This document shows, one piece after another, positions 23,944-31,451 of a stretch of DNA of 64,000 nt. The stretch is from assembly GCF_024756275.1 (NCBI RefSeq), contig NZ_JANUGQ010000002.1:248001-312000 (forward strand). Direction: 5' to 3'. The translations under genes were made by a program, and so were the position numbers. Under the pieces are notes generated by a model. The model worked only from the letters and a program-made list of their open reading frames with translations, did not search any database and was not told the origin of the DNA. Source of the stretch: Streptomyces pyxinae. GTDB lineage: Bacteria; Actinomycetota; Actinomycetes; Streptomycetales; Streptomycetaceae. The number at the start of each line of letters is the position of its first letter. Positions within the stretch are counted from its first letter, which is position 1.

Positions 23944-25263
23944 TCAGGCGTACGAGGTGAGGCGCAGCCGGGTGCCGCTGAGGTAGTGGTCGCCGATGTC
24001 CCGCAGCCGGTGGGCGGGCGAGTTCCGGGCGGTCAGCATCCGGGCGTTGCGCCAGAACCGGTCGAGGCCGGGGCCCTCGTCCGGGGCCTCGGCGGCGTCG
24101 GTGAGCTCCAGCAGCCGGGAGGTGAGGCGTACGGCCACCTCGCCGGTCACCGCCTCGGCCACGGCGACGAGGACGGCGATGTCGGCGCGCTCGTCGGCCC
24201 CGAGGGCCCCGGCCGCCGCCATGCCCCGGCCCAGGGCCAGCGTGGCCCGCTCCAGCACGGCCGCCGCGGAGAGCGCGGCGGCCGACAACTCGCCGTAGGC
24301 CAGCAGCAGATACGGGTCCGTGGCATCGGTGGAGTCCCGCCCGGCGAACCCGCCGGAGCCCCCGGGGCCCGCCCCGCCCGCCCAGGCCGCCCGGCTGCTG
24401 TCCCGCGCCTCGGCCAGTGCCCCCTCGGCGGTGCCCAGCGTCACCTGGGCCAGGATCAGCCGCAGCGCGAGCGGTGCCAGCGCCGCCAGTGCCGTACCGG
24501 GGTACTCCTCGGGCGGTACGGTGCCGAGTACGGCGTCCGCCGGTACGAGGACGTCCTCGAAGGCGACGGTACCGGCGCCGGAGAGCCGCTGCCCCGGCCG
24601 GTCGCCCGCCGGCTGGACGAGCACACCGGGCGCTGCCGGGTCCACCAGGACGGCCAGTAAGTCCGCCGGGCCGGGGGAGGGGCGCACCCCGACCACCAGC
24701 CGGTCGGCCACCGCGACGCCGGTGGCGAAGGCCCGGGAGCCGGTGAGCACATGTCCGCCGGCCACCCGCCGGGCGGCGATCGCGTCGTCCGTACGGCCCT
24801 CGGGCGGGAAGACCCCGCCGGCCAGCAGCCACCCCTCCCGGGCGGCCTCCCGCTCGAAGCGCTCGGCGGTCTCCGCCGCCCCGAAGAACCGGGCACTGCG
24901 GAAGAGCGCGTAGTGGTGGGCGAGGATCTCGCCGATCGAGCTGTCCGCCGTGGCGAGCTCCCGGACGACCGCACAGGCGGCCGGCCAGTCGGTCTCCCGC
25001 CCGCCGGCGGGAGACCGGGGAGCGCCCCCGGGCGCGGCGGTCGCCTCCGGCGGGGCGAGCAGGGCCGGGAGGCCGGCCTCCCGGAGCCGGGCCGCCTCGT
25101 CGAACGGCGGCTTGCCGGCTCGGTCGCGGGCCGCCGCGTCCACCGCGAGGTCGTCCGCGACCTCCCGGGCGACCCGCGGCCACCACTCGGGGCCGTCGCC
25201 GGACGGAAGGGCCGGTACGGGCGCGGTCCCGGCCGTCCGCCGCCCCGGCACGGCCCGGCTCAT
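23944..25263 (-). CDS. SfnB-family acyl-CoA dehydrogenase-like flavin oxidoreductase
   Basis: A 439-residue member of the acyl-CoA dehydrogenase fold, closest in pattern to SfnB/DszC sulfur-acquisition monooxygenases: WWPRVAREVADDLAVDAAARDR at the N-terminus, LREAGLPALLAPPEA, DSSIGEILAHHYALF, AGTVAFEDVLVPADAVLG, and a C-terminus of FWRNARMLTARNSP, then RLRDIGDHYLSG. DszC-type enzymes use reduced flavin from a separate reductase to oxidise organosulfur or related substrates. The operator/promoter at 25449-25497 and a 46-codon frame whose TGA overlaps this ATG lie upstream. Context strongly supports sulfur scavenging; the substrate is unknown. Confidence 0.87.
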   Translation of the reverse strand: MSRAVPGRRTAGTAPVPALPSGDGPEWWPRVAREVADDLAVDAAARDRAGKPPFDEAARLREAGLPALLAPPEATAAPGGAPRSPAGGRETDWPAACAVVRELATADSSIGEILAHHYALFRSARFFGAAETAERFEREAAREGWLLAGGVFPPEGRTDDAIAARRVAGGHVLTGSRAFATGVAVADRLVVGVRPSPGPADLLAVLVDPAAPGVLVQPAGDRPGQRLSGAGTVAFEDVLVPADAVLGTVPPEEYPGTALAALAPLALRLILAQVTLGTAEGALAEARDSSRAAWAGGAGPGGSGGFAGRDSTDATDPYLLLAYGELSAAALSAAAVLERATLALGRGMAAAGALGADERADIAVLVAVAEAVTGEVAVRLTSRLLELTDAAEAPDEGPGLDRFWRNARMLTARNSPAHRLRDIGDHYLSGTRLRLTSYA

Positions 25264-25400
25264 CGCCGCCCCGTCGCGAGCGGCGGACGAGCGGCCCCCG
25301 GGGCCGGCAGCGGGCCCGGGGCGGGGCGGAGCGGGTCCGGCACCGGAAGGACCGGAGCCGCGAGGGCGGAGTCCGGGGCCGGAAGGAGCGTCGTCGCCAT
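25260..25400 (-). CDS. 46-codon upstream frame coupled to the SfnB-like gene
   Basis: From an ATG at 25400, after GAGGTGACGGTCACGTG, a Pro/Ala/Leu-rich frame of 46 codons (beginning MATTLLPAPDSALAAPVLP) ends in a TGA that overlaps the ATG of the SfnB-like gene as ATGA. It contains no cysteine, unlike the leader peptide at 14829. It could couple translation or attenuate, or be chance. No homology recognised. Confidence 0.4.
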   Translation of the reverse strand: MATTLLPAPDSALAAPVLPVPDPLRPAPGPLPAPGAARPPLATGRR

Positions 25401-25571
25401 CACGTGACCGTCACCTCACCACGCGGCGGAATCCACCGCGATCCCATTTCCCTACTGATTCAGTAGGGATAGTGCCAGACGATGTGCCCTACACCAAGAG
25501 GGTGTTCAGCCAGTGGACGGTCACCCCCGTCACCTGGGAGGACGGCGGTGGGAGCGTCTCAGGGACTGGTC
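25264..25571. other. Leader region of the SfnB-like gene
   Basis: The 308 bases between the Rrf2 stop and the SfnB-like start contain the promoter and palindrome (25449-25497) and the 46-codon upstream frame (25260-25400). Nothing else is recognisable. Confidence 0.6.
25449..25497 (-). promoter_or_regulatory. Promoter and 21-bp palindromic operator of the SfnB-like gene
   Basis: On the minus strand TTGGTG (25497-25492), a 17-base spacer and CACTAT (25474-25469) form a credible promoter. Immediately downstream and touching the -10 is a perfect inverted repeat with 10-base arms TCCCTACTGA/TCAGTAGGGA around one central base (25449-25469). A protein bound there would block RNA polymerase. The Rrf2 gene next door is the obvious candidate regulator; a CCTACT-AGTAGG pattern fits the size and symmetry of sites for this dimeric family. 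Confidence 0.7.
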
Positions 25572-26030
25572 TCAGGGATTGGTCCAGGCGGCCGGATCGG
25601 CCGTCAGAGCGGCCACCTCGTGAGGGAGTTCGGCCGCGACCACATCGGCCAGCGTCACTCCCTCCAGGATCTGCCGGACATTGGCCCGGAGCGCGATCCA
25701 CAGCGGCAGCAGCGACTGGGCCGGACCGCTGTACGACAGCTCCGGCGGGCGCACGCCCCGGACCGAGACCAGCGGCCCGTCCACGACCCGGATGACATCC
25801 GCGACGGTGACCTCGTCGGCCGGCCTGGCCAGCCAGTAGCCGCCGTTGCCGCCGCGCTGGCTGCGCACCAGACCGCCCCGGCGCAGATCGTTGAGGATGC
25901 CTTCGAGGAACTTGTGCGAGATCGCCTGGGAGTCCGCGATGGCCTCGGCCTTCAGCGGACCCGTCTCCTCGGCGGTCGCCAGGTGCAGGGCCGCTCGTAC
26001 GGCGTAGTCGGCACGGGCTGAGATGCGCAT
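25572..26030 (-). CDS. Rrf2-family regulator without cluster-binding cysteines (CymR-like)
   Basis: A 152-residue Rrf2 protein. MRISARADYAVRAALHLATA is the standard N-terminus, KAEAIADSQAISHKFLEGILNDLRRGGLV the helix-turn-helix and SQRGGNGGYWLARPADEVTVADVIRVVDGPL the wing and linker helix. It contains no cysteine at all, so it cannot hold the [Fe-S] cluster of IscR or NsrR. In this respect it resembles Bacillus CymR, the cysteine-synthase-linked repressor of sulfur genes. Its position upstream of the SfnB-like gene, and the palindrome between them, support sulfur control. A GATAAT box six bases before the ATG suggests a leaderless mRNA. Confidence 0.9.
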   Translation of the reverse strand: MRISARADYAVRAALHLATAEETGPLKAEAIADSQAISHKFLEGILNDLRRGGLVRSQRGGNGGYWLARPADEVTVADVIRVVDGPLVSVRGVRPPELSYSGPAQSLLPLWIALRANVRQILEGVTLADVVAAELPHEVAALTADPAAWTNP

Positions 26031-26036
26031 GGCCGC

Positions 26037-26042
26037 ATTATC
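26037..26042 (-). promoter_or_regulatory. -10 box of the leaderless Rrf2 transcript
   Basis: On the minus strand GATAAT is followed by six bases and the ATG of the Rrf2 gene. The upstream sequence is G+C-rich with no clear -35. Confidence 0.5.
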
Positions 26043-26759
26043 TCCGCCGCCGCCGGCGCCGGTCCTGCCGGTGCCCGCCCTCTTGACGGCACCGGAGACC
26101 GATCCGACACTCGGGCAGAGGCGGTCCGGGACGCACCCGGACCCGGCGCGCCCGGCGCGGACCGGGAGGACGGCGGAGACCATGGTGCGGCGAGCGAGCG
26201 GGGCCAGGAGCCGGACGGCTCCGCCACCCCTGCTGCTGACCTCCCGTCGCCATATCGACCTGCTGCGCGTCTCCAGCGCCCAGTAACCCGCGGGCCCCGG
26301 CCCGGTCCTGCCGGCCCGTCGTACGCCCCCCTTCCCGCCGTCCGCCGTGCCGGTACCTCCGGCGCGCCCGGACCCGGACGACGCCTGGGCCCGCCGCGGC
26401 GCACCGTGCCCGCGCCACCCGGCGCCGGGCCGCCCGCCGTACCGCCGCCCCGCCCCCGGCCGCCGTCTCCGTCCGGCAGGCCGGCGGCCACTCGTACCGC
26501 CGTTTCCCTTCCGGGGCCGGCGGCTGTCCGTACCGCTGTCTCCGTACCGGGGGCGGCGGCCGTCCCCGCCACCGCCTCCGTTCCGCGCCGGTGACCACCC
26601 CGTACCGCCGTCTCCGATCCGGGGCCGGTGGCCACCCCGTACCGCCGTCTCCGCTCCGCTCCGAGAGCGGGGCCCGCTCGTCCCGCCGGTCCGGGCCGTC
26701 CCGGACCGGTCACCGGGCCCGCCCCGCCCGCCCCGTCCGGTTCTGCCCAGGGAGTCGTC
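26043..26759. repeat. Gene-free region with degenerate GTACCGCCGTCTCCG repeats
   Basis: Roughly 700 bases between the divergent Rrf2 and GST-like genes carry no credible gene. From about 26430 to 26670 the motif GTACCGCCG with a following TCTCCG recurs; two near-identical copies at 26602 and 26639 are 37 bases apart, with degenerate copies near 26440, 26490 and 26530. CAGGGAG just before 26760 serves the GST-like gene. Confidence 0.6.
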
Positions 26760-27731
26760 ATGTCCGCCCGCACCCCCGCCCCCGTGTCCGGTCACATCCC
26801 TCCCCGCACCTCCCCCTTCTCTCCCGGCCGGACCCCCGGTGACGGTCCTGCCGGTGCCCCCGCCTTCCGGGGGCGGATCGGGACCGACGCCCGCAGCGGG
26901 CACTACGCGGTGCCGCGCCGCTACCGGCTCCATCTCTCGACCGCCTGTCCCGACGGACTGCGCGTCGCCGTCACCCATGCCCTCCTCGGCCTCGGGGACG
27001 AACTGCCCGTCCGGCTCCTGCCGCCCACCCCCGACCTGCCCGGCAACGGCTACTCCGCCCTGCGCCCGCTCTACGAGGCGGGTGCCCACCAGTACGCCGG
27101 ACCGGCGACCGCGCCCGCCCTCGCCGACGACTGGACCGGACGGATCGTCAGCACCCACACCCCGGACATCACCCGTGACCTCGCCCTGCGGTTCGGCGGG
27201 CACGGCCCCGAGCTGTGCCCGCCGCCCGCCCGCCGGGAGATCGCCGCCCTGGCCCGCCGCTGCGCCGGGATCGCGGCCGCCGCCCAGCGTGCCGGGGTGC
27301 TCGGCATCTCCGGCCCCGGCCACGACGCCCCGCTCGGGGTGCTCTTCCGGGCCCTGGGCGTGCTGGAGGAACGGCTCGCGCACCGGACCTTCGCCCTGGG
27401 GGAGACGGTGACCGCCGCCGACGTCGAACTCTGGGTGACGCTGGTGGAGCTGGACCGGGTGCACCGGCTGCATCTGGACGCCGCCGCCGTGCACCGGCTG
27501 GCCGGCCACTCCGCCCTGTGGGCGTACGCCCGCCGGCTCGCCGAGCACCCCGCCTTCGGGGGCCTGCTGGACCTGGACGGCATGGCCCGCCGTCACCACG
27601 CGCGCTGCCGGGGCCGGGAGGCGGCCGGTGCGGCGGTGCCGATCGTGGACTGGGCGGTGCACCTGCCGTCCCGCCCCGGCGACCTGCCGTCCCCCGCCGC
27701 CCACCCGGCCGGGACCGACCGCACCGGCTGA
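26760..27731 (+). CDS. GST-like protein, glutathionyl-hydroquinone reductase family
   Basis: A 323-residue protein with the layout of the xi-class/YqjG family. RYRLHLSTACPDGLRVAVTHALLGL contains Cys63-Pro64, equivalent to the catalytic CPWA cysteine, and the helical C-terminal domain includes FRALGVLEERLAHRTFALGE and TAADVELWVTLVELDRVH. Most of the thioredoxin-like domain seems shortened, and the usual Trp after Pro is replaced by Asp-Gly. Actinomycetes make mycothiol rather than glutathione, so the co-substrate is uncertain. CAGGGAG lies upstream of the ATG. About 120 bases later comes the SigK-type promoter of the next gene. Confidence 0.75.
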   Translation: MSARTPAPVSGHIPPRTSPFSPGRTPGDGPAGAPAFRGRIGTDARSGHYAVPRRYRLHLSTACPDGLRVAVTHALLGLGDELPVRLLPPTPDLPGNGYSALRPLYEAGAHQYAGPATAPALADDWTGRIVSTHTPDITRDLALRFGGHGPELCPPPARREIAALARRCAGIAAAAQRAGVLGISGPGHDAPLGVLFRALGVLEERLAHRTFALGETVTAADVELWVTLVELDRVHRLHLDAAAVHRLAGHSALWAYARRLAEHPAFGGLLDLDGMARRHHARCRGREAAGAAVPIVDWAVHLPSRPGDLPSPAAHPAGTDRTG

Positions 27732-27814
27732 GCCCGCGCGGACCGGTGCCGGTTCCACGGGGCCGCCCCGGCCCGCCGTCGTGCCGGCCGGGGCCGCCCG
27801 GTGATCCCGGCCGG

Positions 27815-27842
27815 GCAATCCGGCGGGCGCCCGGTGTCGAAG
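27815..27842 (+). promoter_or_regulatory. Probable SigK promoter of the molybdenum-oxidoreductase gene
   Basis: GCAATCC (27815-27821), a 15-base spacer and TCGAAG (27837-27842), then the GTG at 27850. The same -35/15-nt/-10 layout occurs before the fasciclin gene and before sigK. The distance from the -10 to the start codon implies a leaderless mRNA. Confidence 0.6.
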
Positions 27843-27849
27843 CAGGGGT

Positions 27850-29424
27850 GTGACCACGACCCGTGAACCCGGGGTGCGCCCCCTGCCCGCCGCACTGAGC
27901 GGACTCCTCGCCGGCTGTGCCGCCCTCGCGACGGCCGAACTGGTGTCCGTCGCCGTCCGCCCCGAGGCGGGGCCGATCGTCGCGGTGGGCGGGGCGGCCG
28001 TCGACCGTACCCCCGCGCCGGTCAAGGACTGGGCGATCCGCACCTTCGGCACCCAGGACAAACTGGTCCTGCAACTCGGCATCCTGCTGGTACTGGCGCT
28101 CCTCGCCGCCCTGACCGGCCTGCTGGCGGCCCGTCACCGCCGGGCGGGGGCCGCGGGGGTGCTGCTCTTCGGCGTGGTCGGCGCGGCGGCGGCCACCGGG
28201 CGCCCCGACTCGGTGTCCTTCACCGACGCGCTGCCCTCGCTGGCCGGCGCGGTGGCCGGGGCCGCCCTGCTGCTGTGGCTGCTGTGGTGGCCCCGGGCCG
28301 CCTCGCCCGAGGCGCCGGACGGGCGCCCGTCCGGCTGGGACCGGCGGCGCTTTCTGCTCGCCGCCTCGGCGGCGGCCGCCGCCTCCGCCGGGGCGGGCGC
28401 CCTGGGCCGGTCCCTCGGGGCCGCCGGGGCCGAGGACGCGGTGGCCTCCCGGGCCGCCGTGGTGCTGCCCCGGCCGCGCTCGGCCGCCGCCCCGGTACCG
28501 CCCGGCACCCGGCTCCGGGTGCCGGGCATCAGCCCCTTCACCACGCCGAACCGGGACTTCTACCGGGTGGACACGGCACTGGTGGTGCCCAAGGTGGACG
28601 CCACCCGCTGGCGGCTGCGCCTGCACGGCGCGGGGGTGCGCACCCCGCTCACCCTGTCCTTCCAGGACCTGCTCGACCGGGAGCTGATCGAGCGGGACAT
28701 CACCCTCACCTGTGTCTCCAACGAGGTCGGCGGCCCCTATGTGGGCACCGCCCGCTGGCTCGGCGTACCGCTGGCCGGGCTGCTGCGGGAGGCCGGGGTG
28801 CGGCCGCCCTCCCGGGGCGGCCCGGCCGATCAGCTGGTCGCCCGTTCGGTGGACGGCATGACCCTCGGCAGTCCCGTCGAGGACGTGATGGACGGCCGGG
28901 ACGCCCTGCTCGCGGTCGGGATGAACGGCGAACCGCTCCCCTTCGACCACGGCTTCCCGGTCCGGATGGTGGTGCCCGGCCTCTATGGCTATGTCTCGGC
29001 CTGCAAGTGGATCCAGGACATCGAGCTGACCACCTTCGACGCCTACGACCCGTACTGGGTCAAGCGGGACTGGGCCCGGAAGGCCCCGGTGAAGACCCAG
29101 GCCCGGATCGACACGCCCAAGCCCTTCGCCCGTCCGGCGGCCGGGACCGTCGTGGTGGCGGGGGTCGCCTGGGCCCAGCACCGGGGGATCGACCGGGTGG
29201 AGGTACGGGTCGACGACGGCCCCTGGCGCCCCGCCGAGCTGGCCGCCGAGGCCACCACCGACACCTGGCGCCAGTGGTCGTACCGCTGGCGAGCCACCCC
29301 CGGCAGTTACACCCTGACCGTGCGCGCCACCGACCGCACCGGCGAGACCCAGACCGAGCGGCGCACCCGGACCGTCCCCGACGGGGCGAGTGGGTGGCAC
29401 TCGGTGGTGGTGGCGGTGGAGTGA
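27850..29424 (+). CDS. Membrane-anchored sulfite-oxidase-family molybdopterin protein
   Basis: A 524-residue protein. The N-terminal ~165 residues hold about four membrane helices. A RRRFLLAASAAAAAS stretch at ~175, resembling a Tat signal, leads into the oxidoreductase domain, which would face the outside. LTCVSNEVGGPYVGTARWLGV contains the conserved molybdenum-ligand Cys288, followed by MNGEPLPFDHGFPVRMVVPGLYG and KWIQDIELT. The C-terminal ~95 residues are a Mo-co dimerisation Ig-like domain. Similar membrane proteins neighbour sigK in other actinobacteria. It may repair oxidised residues or oxidise sulfite; the substrate is unknown. It depends on molybdate uptake such as the modA-modBC island provides. 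Confidence 0.88.
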   Translation: MTTTREPGVRPLPAALSGLLAGCAALATAELVSVAVRPEAGPIVAVGGAAVDRTPAPVKDWAIRTFGTQDKLVLQLGILLVLALLAALTGLLAARHRRAGAAGVLLFGVVGAAAATGRPDSVSFTDALPSLAGAVAGAALLLWLLWWPRAASPEAPDGRPSGWDRRRFLLAASAAAAASAGAGALGRSLGAAGAEDAVASRAAVVLPRPRSAAAPVPPGTRLRVPGISPFTTPNRDFYRVDTALVVPKVDATRWRLRLHGAGVRTPLTLSFQDLLDRELIERDITLTCVSNEVGGPYVGTARWLGVPLAGLLREAGVRPPSRGGPADQLVARSVDGMTLGSPVEDVMDGRDALLAVGMNGEPLPFDHGFPVRMVVPGLYGYVSACKWIQDIELTTFDAYDPYWVKRDWARKAPVKTQARIDTPKPFARPAAGTVVVAGVAWAQHRGIDRVEVRVDDGPWRPAELAAEATTDTWRQWSYRWRATPGSYTLTVRATDRTGETQTERRTRTVPDGASGWHSVVVAVE

Positions 29425-29566
29425 CCCGCCTCCGCCGGACCGGTACCGCCGGCCGCGTCCGCCCGCCGTACCGGAGGTCCGGCGGCCCGGTGCCCCCACC
29501 GGACCGCCGGACCTTCCGCTGCCGTGCCGGATCCTCGCCGTGCCGGATCGTCGCCGTTCTCGCGCC

Positions 29567-29606
29567 GGGCCCGTCCCGGCCGGTCCGTGCCGGCCGGGAC
29601 GGGCCC
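29567..29606. terminator. Bidirectional terminator hairpin
   Basis: A perfect 17-bp stem (29567-29583 with 29590-29606) closed by the loop TCCGTG, midway between the convergent molybdenum-oxidoreductase and rskA-like genes. Confidence 0.85.
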
Positions 29607-29629
29607 GGGGGTGAGGCGGGCCCAGCGGT

Positions 29630-30379
29630 TCAGGCGGGCAGCGCCATCACCGCGAGGGGCGGGGAGGTGGGCCGGTCCGAGCCGCCGGCCGGTTCCACCG
29701 TCACCCCCATCCCGGTCGCCGCCCCCACCTCGCCCCGCATCAACAGGGCCCCGTCGGCACCGACCAGACCGGCCGGGCGCATGGTGCCACCGTCGGCGAA
29801 CCAGAGCTGGTACGTCTTTCCGCTCGGCAGCTCCGGCAGTCCCGACGCCACGAAGACGGCCTGGTTCCGGGACCGGGAGACCACCACGGTGGCTCTCGCC
29901 CCGTCCTTCAGCTCACCGCTGGCGGTGCGGGCGTCGGGCGCGGCGAGCACCCGCGCCAGCTCCGCCGCCTCGGCCACCGAGCGGTCGGCCCGCTCCTCGG
30001 CCCGGTCGGCCACCTGGTGCTGCCAGACCGCGATGCCGCCGAAGGCCGCCGCGGCGGCGAGGCAGGCGGCCAGCGCCAGCCGGGGCAGCCGGCGGGCGGC
30101 ACGGACCTGCGGCGCCCCCGGGATCGCCGGATCCGCCGGCACCTCGGGCGGGAGCTGGCGTACGGTCCCGATCCCGGCCAGCACCCGTTCGCGCATCCCG
30201 GCCGGTGGGGCCCCCGCCGCGGCGAGACCCAACCGGGCGGCGGTGGCGGTGAGTTCCCGCACCTCCTGGGCGCAGGCCGGGCAGTCCCGGAGATGCCGCT
30301 CGAAGGCCGCGCGCTCGTCGTCGGGCAGCGCGTCGAGCGCGTACGCCCCGGTGGGCGCGTGCAGGTGTTCGTCGCTCAT
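29630..30379 (-). CDS. rskA: Anti-sigma-K factor RskA
   Basis: A 249-residue single-pass membrane anti-sigma factor. The cytoplasmic domain carries a zinc-binding anti-sigma motif FERHLRDCPACAQEV (H-x3-C-x2-C). A membrane helix lies at about residues 97-118 (RLPRLALAACLAAAAAFGGI). The extracytoplasmic RskA domain includes VVVSRSRNQAVFVASGLPEL, GKTYQLWFADGG and GVTVEPAGGSDRPT. It binds SigK at the membrane and releases it on signal-dependent proteolysis, as known from Mycobacterium. Its ATG overlaps the sigK stop codon (ATGA), which keeps the two proteins in balance. Confidence 0.94.
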   Translation of the reverse strand: MSDEHLHAPTGAYALDALPDDERAAFERHLRDCPACAQEVRELTATAARLGLAAAGAPPAGMRERVLAGIGTVRQLPPEVPADPAIPGAPQVRAARRLPRLALAACLAAAAAFGGIAVWQHQVADRAEERADRSVAEAAELARVLAAPDARTASGELKDGARATVVVSRSRNQAVFVASGLPELPSGKTYQLWFADGGTMRPAGLVGADGALLMRGEVGAATGMGVTVEPAGGSDRPTSPPLAVMALPA

Positions 30380-30960
30380 GCGCTCACTCCCATGCAGTCG
30401 CGCAGCCGGATCAGGCCGTCCCGCAGCCTGGTCTTGACGGTGCCGAGCGGCGCGGACAGCGCGGCCGCCACCTCCCGGTAGGTGTAGCCCCGGTAGTAGG
30501 CCAGGGTCACCGCCTGCCGCTGGAGCTCGGTGAGAGTGCGCAGACAGCGCCGTACCTGCTCGCTCTCCAGACGGACCGTCACCTCTTCGCTGACCTGGTC
30601 GTACGCCGGGGTGTGGGAGCGCCGGGCGGTACGCCGCTCCCGCTCGGCGGCGGCCTGCTCGGAGCGGACCCGGTCCACCGCGCGGCGGTGCGCCATGGTC
30701 ATCACCCAGGTCGTCACACTGCCCAGCTCGGGGCGGTAGCGGGCGGCGGTGCGCCAGACCTCGACCAGCACCTCCTGCGCCACCTCCTCCGACTGGGCCG
30801 GGTCGCGCAGGACCTTGAGGACCAGTCCGAAGACCGGGCCGGAGACCGCGTCGTAGACGGTGGTGAAGGCGTCCTGGTCGCCGTCCGCGACCCGCGCCAT
30901 CACCTCGGGGAGATCGGGCCCGCCGCGGCCCGGGCCGTCCAGCCGCACCGGGTCCCTCAT
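30376..30960 (-). CDS. sigK: ECF RNA polymerase sigma factor SigK
   Basis: A 194-residue ECF sigma factor. Region 2 runs through FTTVYDAVSGPVFGLVLKVLRDPAQSEEVAQEVLVEVWRTA and SVTTWVMTMAHRRAVDRVR. Region 4 is LTELQRQAVTLAYYRGYTYREVAAALSAPLGTVKTRLRDGLIRL. The overlapping rskA gene downstream defines it as SigK. The start ATG lacks a strong ribosome-binding site; the leader is about 140 bases if the SigK-type promoter at 31111-31138 is used, implying autoregulation. The predicted regulon here includes the fasciclin protein and the molybdenum oxidoreductase. Confidence 0.94.
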   Translation of the reverse strand: MRDPVRLDGPGRGGPDLPEVMARVADGDQDAFTTVYDAVSGPVFGLVLKVLRDPAQSEEVAQEVLVEVWRTAARYRPELGSVTTWVMTMAHRRAVDRVRSEQAAAERERRTARRSHTPAYDQVSEEVTVRLESEQVRRCLRTLTELQRQAVTLAYYRGYTYREVAAALSAPLGTVKTRLRDGLIRLRDCMGVSA

Positions 30961-31110
30961 GGCGCACCCGCCGGGCGCGGGGGCCGCGCCGGACCGGCGG
31001 CGGCGTGCGGATCGCGTGGGTCGCGCATGTACCACTCCTCGAACATGACGGGGCGGGCCGCCCCTCGGTGGGTGCCCGAGGGGAGGCCCCGGGGTGTTTC
31101 CTCGGCGGTG

Positions 31111-31138
31111 CTTCGGAGCCGCCGGGCTCGCGGATGGG
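31111..31138 (-). promoter_or_regulatory. Probable autoregulatory SigK promoter of sigK-rskA
   Basis: On the minus strand CCCATCC (31138-31132), a 15-base spacer and CCGAAG (31116-31111). It matches the two other island promoters in spacing and in both boxes. Mycobacterial SigK promoters, as I remember them, also use CCATCC and CCGAAT-like elements. Confidence 0.65.
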
Positions 31139-31293
31139 TTCGTGGTCCGCCCGTGTGTCCGGGGCACTCCCGCACGGTCCCGATGATCCCGCACTATGGG
31201 GCGGGTTCCGGGGCGTTCCGGCGTGTTCCGCCCGGACCGGGAACGGCCGGGGACCGCCGTACGCGACCCGTCCGAAGTTTTTTCTCCGCGCCA

Positions 31294-31321
31294 CCAATCC
31301 ACCCCGGGGGGCGGTCCGAAT
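31294..31321 (+). promoter_or_regulatory. Probable SigK promoter of the fasciclin gene
   Basis: CCAATCC (31294-31300), a 15-base spacer and CCGAAT (31316-31321), about 130 bases upstream of the fasciclin start. It is divergent from, and about 155 bases apart from, the sigK promoter. Confidence 0.65.
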
Positions 31322-31451
31322 GGGGGGTGTGAGGGCAGCGGTGCGGTCCTCGGCCCCTCGAACCGGCGGGGACCGCACCCGCTGACCGGAGGTCCCTCAC
31401 CCCTCGGTGGCATCCGCTGCCACCGGTCGTTCCTCTAAGGAGACGCAGACC

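Larger units (their letters stand above)
30961..31451. other. Divergent regulatory region of sigK and the fasciclin gene
   Basis: The 490-base gap contains the two SigK-type promoters and no gene. TAAGGAGACGCAGACC before 31452 is a strong ribosome-binding site for the fasciclin gene. Confidence 0.6.

Noticed and set aside
26031..28082. Long N-terminal extension of the Rrf2 protein
   Set aside because: The Rrf2 family starts exactly at the chosen ATG, which has a leaderless promoter; the extension is Gly/Arg repeat translation and antisense to the GST-like gene.
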